From contig SVHX01000010.1 in assembly GCA_015055665.1 (NCBI GenBank), forward strand, positions 1 to 50,557: a stretch of DNA of 50,557 nt, in the 5' to 3' direction. Position numbers and translations under genes: made by a program. Source of the stretch: Clostridiales bacterium. Its GTDB lineage: Bacteria; Bacillota; Clostridia; Christensenellales; UBA1242. Below the pieces are notes generated by a model, which did no database searches, was not told the origin of the DNA, and was given only the letters and a program-made list of their open reading frames with translations. Each line of letters begins with the position of its first letter. Positions within the stretch are counted from its first letter, which is position 1. Of the stretch, positions 1 to 9,117 are shown in pieces.

Positions 1-1032
1 TCTTATTATGCAAGAAAGAGAGTTGCCGGAAAACAGTTTACTATAAGTGGAAGCACGCAATTAGAGTGTTTAGAAAAGTTAAAGGAGTTTTGCTCTGCTA
101 AAAACATTGCCAATATAGAAAATGAGATGGCTGGAATAGAAGACGAAAGCCAAATGACTTTCGCTATGTGGTACGATAAATGGTTTAAGACATATAAGGA
201 AGATAAGGTAAAATATAATACAATAAGAGATTATAAGTCTCTTTACAGAAATCTTAGTGAAAAATTTCTGAATATGAGATTGAAAAATATAATGCCAATG
301 CATATAGAAGATGAACTTAATTCGGTAAATGCACCAAGACAAAAGCAAAAGCTTTTTGCTTTTCTAAAAATGATTCTTGAAAAAGCGAATATAAATGGGC
401 TTGTAGATAAAAATCAAGTTAAAGTTGTAGACAGACCTAGTCACGAGAAACAAAACGGTATAGCATTGTCTGAACAAGACCAAATTATATTGAAAGAAAT
501 CTGCAAGGATATTGAAAATGCTGAAATTGTAGTGCTTTCTATGTTGATAGGTACTCGTCGTGGTGAGACTCTTGGGCTATGTAGAGATGCTTTAGATTTC
601 GAGAATAGAGAAATTAAGATAATGAAAAATAGGGCTTGGACTCATAGGGATAAGTGGGGACCACTGAAGAATAAATTTGCTGAAAGAGAAATCCCAATGT
701 TTGATGAGGCCTATGATATCTTAATAAAATATAAAGACCTGCCTATGGATTCTAGAATATATAATTTTAGTAGTAGAACAATGGATAGGATTATGGAAAG
801 GGTTCAAAAAGACTCTAGACTAACAAGACGCTTCCATTTGCACGAAGCGAGAACTACTTTTATTACAAATGCTCAAAATAATAGAATCCCGCTACATATA
901 ATTCAAGCGTGGGTAGGTCACGAACAAGGTAGTTTAGTAACAGCGCAAACTTATACAACCAGACCTACAAAACAAGTTCAAATACCATATATTAAAGAGA
1001 TGAGTGAAATACAAAAGAAAATTATAAACTAA
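1..1032 (+). CDS. Tyrosine site-specific recombinase (integrase), 5' end outside window
   Basis: The reading frame is open from base 1, so the start lies left of the window; 343 residues are visible. The first ~30 residues (YYARKRVAGKQF...) look like the end of an arm-type DNA-binding domain, followed by a SAM-like core-binding domain and the catalytic domain. In fragment numbering the catalytic set is complete: R186 (GTRRGE), a lysine in the NKFAEREIP strand, H281-x-x-R284, H307 (VGHEQG) and the nucleophile Y318 (AQTYTT). Such enzymes excise or integrate phages and integrative elements by strand exchange at att sites. The gene points toward the 3' end of the tRNA-Ser 282 bases downstream, a typical att arrangement. 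Nothing looks inactivated. Whether the element is a phage or an ICE cannot be told from here. Confidence 0.93.
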   Translation, partial: SYYARKRVAGKQFTISGSTQLECLEKLKEFCSAKNIANIENEMAGIEDESQMTFAMWYDKWFKTYKEDKVKYNTIRDYKSLYRNLSEKFLNMRLKNIMPMHIEDELNSVNAPRQKQKLFAFLKMILEKANINGLVDKNQVKVVDRPSHEKQNGIALSEQDQIILKEICKDIENAEIVVLSMLIGTRRGETLGLCRDALDFENREIKIMKNRAWTHRDKWGPLKNKFAEREIPMFDEAYDILIKYKDLPMDSRIYNFSSRTMDRIMERVQKDSRLTRRFHLHEARTTFITNAQNNRIPLHIIQAWVGHEQGSLVTAQTYTTRPTKQVQIPYIKEMSEIQKKIIN

Positions 1033-1060
1033 TAATTTATCTCATAATTCAACGAATAAT

Positions 1061-1096
1061 AAAAAAACTACAAGCTATTTGGTTTGTAGTTTTTGC
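1061..1096 (+). terminator. Intrinsic terminator of integrase gene
   Basis: An inverted repeat (AACTACAA / TTGTAGTT) is preceded by an A-run and followed by a T-run, 29 bases after the integrase stop codon. It is symmetrical enough to work in both directions. Confidence 0.75.
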
Positions 1097-1172
1097 ATTA
1101 TATTAATAATTTAGTGGAGTGTAGTGTGGTGCAATTGCAGGAACTATATGCCGAATTAAGTGTCTAATACTG

Positions 1173-1196
1173 AAAATTGCACTCAAAATTGCACTC
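1173..1196 (+). repeat. Perfect 12-bp tandem repeat near integrase
   Basis: AAAATTGCACTC occurs twice back to back, and an inverted GTGCAA half-site lies upstream at 1129-1134. It sits between the integrase gene and the tRNA, where arm-type integrase binding sites or an excisionase site would be expected. The role is inferred. Confidence 0.5.
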
Positions 1197-1290
1197 ACAA
1201 ATAAGAAATTTAATGAAAATCTTATGAAAAATAATTAAAAATTAGTGTAAAATATGCCAAAAATGATATAAAAGTGGGCAAAAAAACACA

Positions 1291-1312
1291 AAAAAATCCC
1301 CAAAATGGGGAA
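1291..1312 (-). terminator. Intrinsic terminator of tRNA-Ser
   Basis: Read on the minus strand, a CCCC-ATTTT-GGGG hairpin starts a few bases after the tRNA CCA end and is followed by a run of T. Confidence 0.8.
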
Positions 1313-1314
1313 TA

Positions 1315-1405
1315 TGGCGGAGAAGGAGGGATTTGAACCCTCGCGACGGTTTCCCATCCTACACCCTTAGCAGGGGCGCCTCTTCGGCCTCTTGAGTACT
1401 TCTCC
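1315..1405 (-). tRNA. tRNA-Ser (anticodon GCU)
   Basis: The minus strand folds as a class II tRNA of 91 nt with encoded CCA. The acceptor stem is GGAGAAG/CTTCTCC. The anticodon stem CGCCC/GGGTG encloses loop CTGCTAA, giving anticodon GCT for AGC/AGU codons. A long variable arm and a TTCAAAT T-loop are present, as expected for serine tRNA. Its 3' end faces the integrase gene, so it is the likely integration target of the element to the left. Confidence 0.95.
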
Positions 1406-1475
1406 GTAGATATTAGTGAATATTGAGTTGTGCTATGAGTGAAATTAATTTTGATAATTTCATTGTAGCATGTTT

Positions 1476-1505
1476 ATTGTATCAAATGGTTGGTATGCTT
1501 GTCAA
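1476..1505 (-). promoter_or_regulatory. Promoter of tRNA-Ser
   Basis: On the minus strand, a perfect TTGACA (1500-1505) is followed after 18 bases by TACAAT (1476-1481), about 70 bases before the tRNA 5' end. Confidence 0.65.
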
Positions 1506-1762
1506 TAGTTTTTGTGAGGTTTGTGGGATATTTTTGAAAATTTCTACATTTATGATTGTCTAAAATTTATGTATTGGAGTGATATTAATAATATGAAATA
1601 TATTGGTGTAGGGATGTGGGGTGCTAATTAGAGGCGTAGTTGGTGATTTAGGATACGTAGAGATGTTCGAGGGTGGGTACAATATAAATGAGCTTTTACT
1701 ATTAAGTGTTGTGCTGAGCCGTAAAGCATTTTTTAATATGCAAATTTGTTGTATTATATTAT

Positions 1763-1791
1763 TTGGTGAAGTTATGAAAATGTGTTAAAAT
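1763..1791 (+). promoter_or_regulatory. Promoter of the deoxyribosyltransferase-like gene
   Basis: TTGGTG, 17 bases, then TAAAAT with an extended TG (TGTGTTAAAAT). It ends about 60 bases before the chosen start codon. Confidence 0.55.
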
Positions 1792-1852
1792 TAAAAGACT
1801 AGTGAATTGTAAAATAATAAGCACAAATCAGTTGTGCCTTGGGAGGAAAATG

Positions 1853-2257
1853 ATGAAGATTTTTCTGATATGTAGTAAGGCTTTTTATGGAAGGTTGCAG
1901 GATATTAAGGAAAACCTGCAGCAATTAGGACATGAGGTATTTATGCCTAATTGCTGGGATTGTCCGGAAACGGAAGCAAAATACAGGGGTACTCCTCAGC
2001 ATGCAGAATTCAAGGCTAAGATGTATAAGCAGAGCGAAGAAACAATAGCTCATGTTGATGCCGTATTGGTATTGAATTATAACAAAAATGGGCAAGAAAA
2101 TTACATTGGTGGAGCAACTTTTCTGGAGATATATGATGCTTTTAGATTAAACAAAAAAATATATTTCGTAAATGATATTCCCGATAATATGTTAAAAGAT
2201 GAATTGATTGGGTTTAGTCCAATAATTATAGGTGACAATTACGATCTTATTAAGTAA
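1853..2257 (+). CDS. Nucleoside 2-deoxyribosyltransferase-like small Rossmann protein
   Basis: A 134-residue protein beginning MKIFLICSKAF. The start at 1853 is preferred over 1802 or 1850 because GGGAGG (1841-1846) lies 6 bases upstream of it. The pattern of an N-terminal beta strand, a middle AVLVLNY strand and the helix region YIGGATFLEIYDAF followed by KKIYFVNDIP resembles the nucleoside 2-deoxyribosyltransferase-like superfamily, whose members cleave or transfer N-glycosidic bonds or act as nucleotide-sensing domains. The conserved glutamate in FLEIYDA could be the catalytic acid, but that is inference. It has its own promoter and no operon partner. The substrate is unknown, and the family call is from pattern memory. 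Confidence 0.7.
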   Translation: MKIFLICSKAFYGRLQDIKENLQQLGHEVFMPNCWDCPETEAKYRGTPQHAEFKAKMYKQSEETIAHVDAVLVLNYNKNGQENYIGGATFLEIYDAFRLNKKIYFVNDIPDNMLKDELIGFSPIIIGDNYDLIK

Positions 2258-2372
2258 AAGTCTGTTTAAATTGTAACAGAATATGCGTTTAACCATGTAT
2301 GGCTACAGTTTTATGCGGGATAATTATTTTTGCTTGATTGTCGAAAAATGTAATATTTTGGTAAAAACAATA

Positions 2373-2402
2373 TTGACATATGATAACTATGTAATGTAAA
2401 AT
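2373..2402 (+). promoter_or_regulatory. Promoter of the MBG-repeat surface protein
   Basis: TTGACA, 18 bases, then TAAAAT, ending 35 bases before the ATG at 2437. Confidence 0.65.
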
Positions 2403-2436
2403 ATAATGAATTAAAATCATGAAGGAATAAAAACAA

Positions 2437-5400
2437 ATGAGAAAATATATTGTTATGATGGCTATATTGGTATTAGGTGCAGTAGGTGTACTAGCAAGCA
2501 CTAATCCAACAACTATATTGTGGGCAGAAAGTACTCAAGAGTTGCAAACAGTAATTGAAATAAATGATAATGCGTTCTATGAAAACACAACTTTCAAAAT
2601 TCCTGAAAGTAGTAATGGTGAATTTGCTGATCCTAATGACACAAATAAGACGCAAGTATTTCTTGTAAATAGCGGAACGCTAACATTAGATGGGTGTAGC
2701 TTTGTTGGTGATCCGTCAGAAGGAAGTGAAACAGTTAGCCTATCTAGAATTATTAAGGTTAATGAAGGTGGCAAGGTTATACTAAACAACGTCACATTTG
2801 ATAAGTTGTATGTTGGTAGAGCTGTTATCGAGAGTGCGGGAGAAGTTGAGATTACTAATACTGATTTTATAGAGGGAAGAATCTCTGTAATGAATACTTC
2901 TACCAAGGATGATAGTTTAAAGTACCACTCTGGAAACTTGCATGAAGTAAGGCTGGATAATGGAAGTTATATAACAATCTGTAAAGATACTATTATAGAT
3001 GAGCAGATTATCATATCTACAAATGTGAACAGTTTGACTGAGGATGATCTTGACGGAAGATTGATGGTTAAGGCTGTTGAAGATAAGGTTTTTGCCAGTA
3101 AGTATATAGATAAGTTTCTTTATAAGCAGAACTCGTCTACTGTAGATGATAGTGTATATTTAGATTATGTTGGAGATATTGTGCCGAGTGATGTTATTAA
3201 AGACATTAATGAGGTTGCACTTAGGTCTGGAGATATTCTTCTTGTAAAACAAGATTTATCTTTTACTGTTGCGGGTACAACTTATACATATGCACCAACT
3301 AATTGTACTGCACAAGCATTTCTAAAAGAAGAAACAAACGAAGGGGAAAGAATCATCACAACATTGTTTGTGGATGGTCAAGGGCTTGCTCTTAACAACT
3401 ATACGGCTGCGGTTGTTGGTAAGTCATATTCTCGTGCATCAACTGCAGGGCATATGGTAACCGCAAATGTTAAGGTTAGTGTAGACGGTGTGGTTAGAGA
3501 GGAAGAGTCAACAACTTACGAGTTCTTGTCTGGAAGTAATCATGCAATATTTGTAAATATTCCTCAAGGTGATTATGAATATAAGGGTGTAAACATTACA
3601 ACTCAAGGCGCAGGTAATGAATCGTTAAAAGTTCTTGATTGTATTGGATATGAGGACAACAATAATGGTGTTTATGCTCGACCAATATTAACATATGGTA
3701 TGGATACTTATGGTAGCTACGAAGTTGATGTGTGTTTTGAATACGAGACACCTAAAGTAAGTGCGTCAATAGATGTGCAGAAGACGGAGGGGGTTACAGT
3801 TACTCACTCGCAAGGGCTATATGCAGGAGATACTTGCAGATTTGAAGTGGTTGCAAGCAGTGGGTACAGGATACTAAATGTAACTTTTAATGGAAGTATC
3901 GTTGCTCCAGATAATGGGGTTTATGAATTCGAAAGAGTATTAGAAGGGACTAATACTATTGCTGTAAAATCGGTTGCTTGTCCATATGAAGTTGAGGTTG
4001 TTCCTAATCCTTCTAAGTTGACTTTCGAATACGGCGGTCTTGTTAGTCTAGTTGAAGAAAACTATTTGGTAGAGGAGACAGGTGAATACATAGATATTAC
4101 TTATTATGCATCAGATGCTAGTGAGGATGTGGGTGAGTACACTATTACAACCGCATCATGTAATGACGAAAATTACATAGTTAGAGTGAAAGAAAATAGT
4201 AATATTAAATACACAATAACTGCCAAACAAATTGTTCTTGCGGACACAATAGAACTAATAAACGAAGGTGTTATTAGCAGAGAGTACGAAGATGGTTTTG
4301 TACTTGATAGTGAAGATTATGATTTGTTTGTTAATACAGAATCTATACCAAATGGAATTAATGCTGAGCTATTAATTAACGGAACAAGTTATGTGCCAAA
4401 AGCCGGCGAGCAAACACTCAAAATCGGATTTGATTGTGTTAGCAACAATTATGTAATAGTAGGGGAAACTTTTATTGAGGTAACATTAAATATTACTCCT
4501 GCAGAACTAGATGTTTCTAGGTATCAATTAGCAAGTGTAGATAACGCCGTATATGATGGAACTGCCAAAGAATTGGAAATCGTTGGAGATGATTTATCAA
4601 AAATTAGGATAAAGAGTTACACTAATTACCTTATAACCTCTAGCGGAGAAGAGCTGAAATCGCACGCAATAGATGCTGGGTCTTATAGAATTGAGGTTGT
4701 GATTGAGGCGTTTAATAGCGATTATTATTATGCTAATAGAACTCTTCATGGAACTCTAGTTATATTGCCCCAAGAGGTAAGTGTAAAAAGTGTTGCTGAT
4801 GCTATTGCTAATCTTGAGCAGCCATATACTGCAACGGTTAAGAATCTCTCTGAACTTTTGCCAGTGATGCCTACAGGCGTAACAAATGCAGGTATAGTTA
4901 TTGCTGGTGGTAAAGTGCTTAAAAACGCAGGAACGTACGAGTTCGAAATTAACCTAGAGCCAGTTAGTAGTAATTACACCGTATCTAGTGCTAGCGTATC
5001 TGGGCAACTAACCATTACCCCTATTGAATTATTGATTAGTCTTAATCGGGTATCATTTGATTATGTGGTTAGTCAGATGCCGGTGCTAGAACTTAACGAT
5101 TATTCTTCTAACCTACTTGGTAATGATGAGTGTGAAATAGAACTTAATCAGCCAGAATCTTGCAATGCAGGAACTTATACTGCTACAATCAAGAGTATTA
5201 GTAACACTAACTATGTGGTGTCTGAGGAATCTGAACTAAGTTATACCATTAACAAAATAAAAGTTACATTGAGTGGTGTTACATTTGTAGATCGAGAAGA
5301 GGTGTTTAACGGACAGTATTTTAGGCCTGTGCTTGAAGGCGAAGGAAATATTCCCCAATACCTTACAGCCAAATATACTATAGTGGGACAATCTCAGAGT

Positions 5401-6231
5401 TCTGCTAAAGATGTTGGAGTATATACATGTGTTTGTACTTTCGTAAGTAGCGACAACAATATAGAGGCCCCAGATGGGTTAACTGCTACTCTTACAATCA
5501 ATCAACGCCCAATTGAAATTGTATTTACCGAAAATATCAAGGATGGCGTTGTTGGTATCGAAAACATGGTTAAGGTATCCTTTGATAATGTTCCTAGTGG
5601 TGAGATAGTTGCTCATAATGTATCCTTTGTGCAGGATACTCAAACCGCAAGCACATATATTTGTAAGGTAGATGTAACGGATAGTAACTACACTGTTGTT
5701 GGTAGTAAAGAATACTCATTTGTGCTAACAGCAAATAAAATAGTTGTATCTAGTAGCGATAACAAAGAAGTATCGTTTATTGGTAAATTTGCCGGAGCTG
5801 CTGGTGCATCTGTTAAAGCATCAACTAATTTGATGCTGCTTGATGAGATTAATAAATGGGATGTTGAAAGATACACGGCATATAATATTGTATTTAATAG
5901 CTTTGAGGATCAGCCCGTTAAGGCTAGTATTAAAGTGGCAGATTTTGCAAGCAGTAGCAAATCTCTAAAAATATATGCATATAACAATGGGCAATTTAAT
6001 GAGATTGAATATGTGATTGAGGGAGATAATGCTGTATTTGAGATAAAGAAAAACGGGGATTATGTGTTCGTAGACGAAAAAGAATCGACAAATGTAGCTT
6101 TGTATGTTATTATTGCATCTGCAAGCACTGCGGCGGTAGCGACTGCAGTAGTAACACCAATAACTGTATTTAAACTTAAGAAAAGAAAGGTTGCGGCTAA
6201 ATCAAGCAACAACGAGGAAGAAGTAAAGTAA
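2437..6231 (+). CDS. Large membrane-anchored surface protein with MBG-like repeats
   Basis: 1264 residues. A signal peptide is visible (MRKYIVMMAILVLGAVGVLA). Residues ~30-160 read like beta-helix rungs (short strands with repeated DG, GS and T-rich turns). From ~500 to ~1130 there are about six mostly-beta repeats ending in motifs such as GTYTATIK, YDGTAKEL and TYEFEINL. These match the bacterial MBG-type domains found in cell-surface adhesins. A single membrane helix (~1220-1245) and a basic tail KLKKRK close the protein; there is no LPXTG sortase motif, so it is held by the membrane helix. It should sit on the outer face of the membrane and bind other cells or surfaces. An AAGGA site lies 10 bases before the ATG. 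It is monocistronic and lies just before the secretion locus; any functional link is unproven. Confidence 0.8.
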   Translation: MRKYIVMMAILVLGAVGVLASTNPTTILWAESTQELQTVIEINDNAFYENTTFKIPESSNGEFADPNDTNKTQVFLVNSGTLTLDGCSFVGDPSEGSETVSLSRIIKVNEGGKVILNNVTFDKLYVGRAVIESAGEVEITNTDFIEGRISVMNTSTKDDSLKYHSGNLHEVRLDNGSYITICKDTIIDEQIIISTNVNSLTEDDLDGRLMVKAVEDKVFASKYIDKFLYKQNSSTVDDSVYLDYVGDIVPSDVIKDINEVALRSGDILLVKQDLSFTVAGTTYTYAPTNCTAQAFLKEETNEGERIITTLFVDGQGLALNNYTAAVVGKSYSRASTAGHMVTANVKVSVDGVVREEESTTYEFLSGSNHAIFVNIPQGDYEYKGVNITTQGAGNESLKVLDCIGYEDNNNGVYARPILTYGMDTYGSYEVDVCFEYETPKVSASIDVQKTEGVTVTHSQGLYAGDTCRFEVVASSGYRILNVTFNGSIVAPDNGVYEFERVLEGTNTIAVKSVACPYEVEVVPNPSKLTFEYGGLVSLVEENYLVEETGEYIDITYYASDASEDVGEYTITTASCNDENYIVRVKENSNIKYTITAKQIVLADTIELINEGVISREYEDGFVLDSEDYDLFVNTESIPNGINAELLINGTSYVPKAGEQTLKIGFDCVSNNYVIVGETFIEVTLNITPAELDVSRYQLASVDNAVYDGTAKELEIVGDDLSKIRIKSYTNYLITSSGEELKSHAIDAGSYRIEVVIEAFNSDYYYANRTLHGTLVILPQEVSVKSVADAIANLEQPYTATVKNLSELLPVMPTGVTNAGIVIAGGKVLKNAGTYEFEINLEPVSSNYTVSSASVSGQLTITPIELLISLNRVSFDYVVSQMPVLELNDYSSNLLGNDECEIELNQPESCNAGTYTATIKSISNTNYVVSEESELSYTINKIKVTLSGVTFVDREEVFNGQYFRPVLEGEGNIPQYLTAKYTIVGQSQSSAKDVGVYTCVCTFVSSDNNIEAPDGLTATLTINQRPIEIVFTENIKDGVVGIENMVKVSFDNVPSGEIVAHNVSFVQDTQTASTYICKVDVTDSNYTVVGSKEYSFVLTANKIVVSSSDNKEVSFIGKFAGAAGASVKASTNLMLLDEINKWDVERYTAYNIVFNSFEDQPVKASIKVADFASSSKSLKIYAYNNGQFNEIEYVIEGDNAVFEIKKNGDYVFVDEKESTNVALYVIIASASTAAVATAVVTPITVFKLKKRKVAAKSSNNEEEVK

Positions 6232-6260
6232 TCAGTTTAACAATTAAAAATTGTATAATT

Positions 6261-6331
6261 AAAAAAGATGGTAAAAGTCGAAGGTGAATCCTATACAAGT
6301 GGGTTTCTAGGATGACTTACCATCTTTTTTT
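6261..6331 (+). terminator. Terminator of the surface protein gene
   Basis: AAAAAAGATGGTAA pairs with TTACCATCTTTTTT around a loop that has its own short AATCCTA/TAGGAT pairing. A T-run follows. It probably works in both directions. Confidence 0.75.
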
Positions 6332-6371
6332 GGTGGGGTATACAAGAATTTAAATGATTGGTAGATAAAAG

Positions 6372-6400
6372 AAAAACTCTCCTATTTGCTAGGAGAGTTA
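6372..6400 (-). terminator. Terminator of the coupling protein gene
   Basis: On the minus strand, AACTCTCCTA, a short loop, then TAGGAGAGTT and T residues, 15 bases after the stop codon of the coupling protein gene. Confidence 0.85.
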
Positions 6401-6414
6401 AAATACAAACAATA

Positions 6415-8469
6415 TTAGAAGTCAAATGGGTTAGCTCCGCCGAATCCACCGCCAGCACCACCGCCATTAGGGGTTGTCTTAAGTATCTTTTGGTTACGTA
6501 CACGGATATCGTAGAATAGAGCTTGCTCATCTAATTGCTGAGGTAGTTTGTCGTTACGAGGAGCTTTCTGCATATCGTAAACCGAACACATATAGCTTGG
6601 GGTAAATACCGAGCGGATAGGATTCTGTTGAAGGATAGAAACTATACACTCTCCGCTATTAGGCTTAAGAGAAGCTAGCTCGGCAGGATAGATAAGTGGT
6701 CTGGTGTCTTGTTGGACATTGACGTTCTTGGATGCCTTGGCATCAGGCTCGCCGCCTTTGCTAATAGATGTTGTTTCGGTCTCAACAGTAATATTACCAC
6801 AACGTTTACTAAATTCTTCTAGGGTAGTCTGGTCGTTGGATGCAATAAATATATGGATGTTACAGTTATCCTTAACGGTTGCTGCTACATCTTGACCATA
6901 CTTAATAGTAAGCTGAGCATAAGACTGTAATATTAATGTAAAGTACATACGACGCGAGCGTGCAACTGTAATAATGGTTTCGAAGTTCTCGATCTTAGGC
7001 ATATTAGCAAACTCATCTAGTAGGTAGTATACATCTCTTGCAAGCGATCCGCCACGCTTATTGGCAACATCAACTAGTATCTTATATAGCTGAGATACGA
7101 ACATAGATGCTATTGGGTGACGGGTTGTCTTCTCGTCTGGTATCTTAATAAACACAGCTGTTGGCTGGTCTGCAAATGTCTTAAGATCCATCTCGTTAGT
7201 GGATGTAGCAAAGCATATACCCATATCACTAAATAATCCCATACGGTCGGTAACGATACCCATATAAGACTTGGTAGTCTTCTCTGCGTTGGCAACAACT
7301 TGGTTGGCAAGTTGTACCGCTTGGCTAAGAGGGTCACGGCCTTTGAAGTAATCGGTGAGGGACTTAAGGGTATTGCCTCCCTCGTTATCCTTAGTATTAA
7401 GAATTTTGGATAGGTTATAGAAATTAAATTTGTCTTTGGTCATGCCAAGTTCTGGATTCTCGCTATCTTCTAGCATTGCTAGCATTGTTCCAAGGACTAG
7501 GTCTTTGGCACCACGTTCCCATATAGGGTCGTTATTAGATTGGATTGGACATAATACACTAGCTATGTCTTTAAGATCTTCAAACGCCTCAGTTTTAAGG
7601 ATTTGCTTAAGTGACGCTTGGTGACTCTGCAAAGATTGAATATCTGCAAATGCATAACCATCAAATTCGTACCACTCGCCATAGTAAACTTGGCTTACGC
7701 ACTTAAGTGAGAAATCTCTTGGGTCGTCGTTATGGTGAACTTTAACCTCTCTATTAAGGTTCATTGCTCTTTCGTTAATCTCGTATGCTCTAGACATAGG
7801 ATTCCAACGGGTACTCTGGAACGGCTCTTTAAGGTCAAATACTAGTATCCTATAGCCGTTCTTTCTTAACTTCTCGCTATGGTCATCATAAATTTCGCCC
7901 TTAGGGTCGGTGATCACTAGACATGGCTTAGCATGAGTCTCAGATAATATCTGAATAGTTGGGTTAATAAACTGTGTAGTTTTACCAGCACCGGTAGTAC
8001 CAATAACCATTGTGTGGATAGGCTTGTACATATTAACATTTAATTTGTTGCCAATAAGTTCTGCCCTAATAGGTATACCAATATTATCTGACCTGTGCAA
8101 GTCTTCGTAAAAGTGGAATTTAAATGCAGGGTCTTTACGCAATTGTTCGGTGGTTAGCCAGTTGGTGTCGTAGAACTTCTTCATCCCGCCCTTGCTAGTA
8201 ACTTTGGCATCTCCGCCAGCATCAAACTTAAATTTGGCATTGGATAGTGCAATTAAGAATACTAGTCCTACAACAGCAAATATTAACATAAAGTATGTCC
8301 TAAACATAGGATCGTTAATTGTCGCTGGTATGTCAATAATACTGGTGCCTGCCAAGAACGCCGAAAGTATATACGAGGCAAGTGTTGCAGCCAACATACT
8401 TAATACAAATGCTAGAAATATCTTCTTGAACTTTTTGCCAAAACTCGCTTCTTTTTTTTCGTCAGCCAT
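6415..8469 (-). CDS. VirD4/TraG-type type IV coupling ATPase
   Basis: 684 residues. Two membrane helices (~17-40 and ~57-76) precede a cytoplasmic FtsK/TraG-like motor. Walker A is GTTGAGKTT (~157-165) and Walker B is YYLLDEFANMP (~485), with the glutamine-rich motif LILQSYAQL just after. Coupling proteins recruit DNA or protein substrates and feed them to a type IV secretion channel at the inner membrane. The C-terminal tail is glycine/proline rich (GGGAGGGFGG). It is transcribed away from the VirB-like genes, from its own near-consensus promoter at 8573-8601. No relaxase gene is nearby, so whether the substrate is DNA or protein is open. The family call is secure; length is normal for TraG-like proteins of Gram-positive and mollicute elements. 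Confidence 0.95.
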   Translation of the reverse strand: MADEKKEASFGKKFKKIFLAFVLSMLAATLASYILSAFLAGTSIIDIPATINDPMFRTYFMLIFAVVGLVFLIALSNAKFKFDAGGDAKVTSKGGMKKFYDTNWLTTEQLRKDPAFKFHFYEDLHRSDNIGIPIRAELIGNKLNVNMYKPIHTMVIGTTGAGKTTQFINPTIQILSETHAKPCLVITDPKGEIYDDHSEKLRKNGYRILVFDLKEPFQSTRWNPMSRAYEINERAMNLNREVKVHHNDDPRDFSLKCVSQVYYGEWYEFDGYAFADIQSLQSHQASLKQILKTEAFEDLKDIASVLCPIQSNNDPIWERGAKDLVLGTMLAMLEDSENPELGMTKDKFNFYNLSKILNTKDNEGGNTLKSLTDYFKGRDPLSQAVQLANQVVANAEKTTKSYMGIVTDRMGLFSDMGICFATSTNEMDLKTFADQPTAVFIKIPDEKTTRHPIASMFVSQLYKILVDVANKRGGSLARDVYYLLDEFANMPKIENFETIITVARSRRMYFTLILQSYAQLTIKYGQDVAATVKDNCNIHIFIASNDQTTLEEFSKRCGNITVETETTSISKGGEPDAKASKNVNVQQDTRPLIYPAELASLKPNSGECIVSILQQNPIRSVFTPSYMCSVYDMQKAPRNDKLPQQLDEQALFYDIRVRNQKILKTTPNGGGAGGGFGGANPFDF

Positions 8470-8572
8470 TTTTCTATTCTTCCTCTTTGAAAAAATATTT
8501 TATTTAAGTAAACAACAAAATAGTTATTAAAAGTATCGCTTATGTCTAAAATAATATAAGCAACTTAGTTTT

Positions 8573-8601
8573 ATTATATACAAAATAATAATTACTGTCA
8601 A
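8573..8601 (-). promoter_or_regulatory. Consensus promoter of the coupling protein gene
   Basis: On the minus strand: TTGACA (8596-8601), 17 bases, TATAAT (8573-8578), a perfect sigma-A match. It leaves a leader of about 95 bases before the ATG. Confidence 0.8.
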
Positions 8602-8658
8602 AACAAATAGCAGAAAAATAAAAATAAAATTTTTTTTGAAAAATATAAAGAAATTTGT

Positions 8659-8687
8659 TTGACTAAAGAATTAAATTCTTGTAGACT
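8659..8687 (+). promoter_or_regulatory. Promoter of the first pilin-like gene
   Basis: TTGACT, 17 bases, TAGACT, about 50 bases before the start at 8736. It is back to back with the coupling-protein promoter; the two -35 boxes are 57 bases apart. Confidence 0.6.
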
Positions 8688-8735
8688 AGGAGTAAGTTTA
8701 CAAAAAACTACAAAATTATGAAAAAGGAGAAAAAT

Positions 8736-9083
8736 ATGTTTAATTTCTTATTGTCTAATGCTAATGTAGATACTGCTGGTGAGTTGGCTAATTTGTTTTC
8801 AGATATGATTAAGAAGATTCTTGGACCAGTTCTTATTGTAGTTGGTGCAGCTGCTGCATGTTACTTAATCTATCTTGGCGTTATGTATGCTAAGGCTGAG
8901 GATGCTAATAAGAGAAAAGAAGTTCAAGGAAGACTAATTGCATGTGTAATTGGTTTCGTAATTATCATGGTTGGTATCATCGTATGTTATGCTATACCTT
9001 GGGCAAATCTATTTAATTCATGGGCTAAAGATGACGCAGCTACTAATAAAATCTTCATCAATATGTTACCTTTTAGAAGATAA
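8736..9083 (+). CDS. VirB2/TrbC-like two-helix pilin candidate 1
   Basis: 115 residues from the ATG at 8736, chosen over 8718 because GGAG (8726-8729) sits 6 bases upstream. Two hydrophobic helices (ILGPVLIVVGAAAACYLIYL and IACVIGFVIIMVGIIVCYAI) are joined by a short charged loop (YAKAEDANKRKEVQGR). This is the VirB2/TrbC pilin topology and resembles the mollicute ICE pilin-like family (Mbov_0395 type, from memory). Such proteins line the secretion pore or form a short pilus. There is no cleavable signal peptide. It is related in plan to the next gene (MFN[FY]LL start, a GxxxGxxY first helix, a charged loop). It is followed at once by a strong terminator, so it is probably expressed alone and highly. 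Confidence 0.72.
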   Translation: MFNFLLSNANVDTAGELANLFSDMIKKILGPVLIVVGAAAACYLIYLGVMYAKAEDANKRKEVQGRLIACVIGFVIIMVGIIVCYAIPWANLFNSWAKDDAATNKIFINMLPFRR

Positions 9084-9087
9084 GTGT

Positions 9088-9117
9088 AAAAAACGCCAAT
9101 ACTCTTGGCGTTTTTTC
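9088..9117 (+). terminator. Terminator of pilin-like gene 1
   Basis: AAAAAACGCCAA, a tetraloop region, TTGGCGTTTTTT, beginning 5 bases after the stop codon. Confidence 0.9.

Larger units (their letters stand above)
1407..1852. other. Gene-free stretch with two promoters
   Basis: No coding region is supported in these 446 bases. They hold the minus-strand tRNA-Ser promoter at 1476-1505 and the plus-strand promoter at 1763-1791 for the small gene at 1853. Nothing else stands out. Confidence 0.6.

Noticed and set aside
8602..8735. oriT for the T4SS
   Set aside because: No nick-site motif or clear inverted repeat, and no relaxase nearby; the region is explained by the two promoters.
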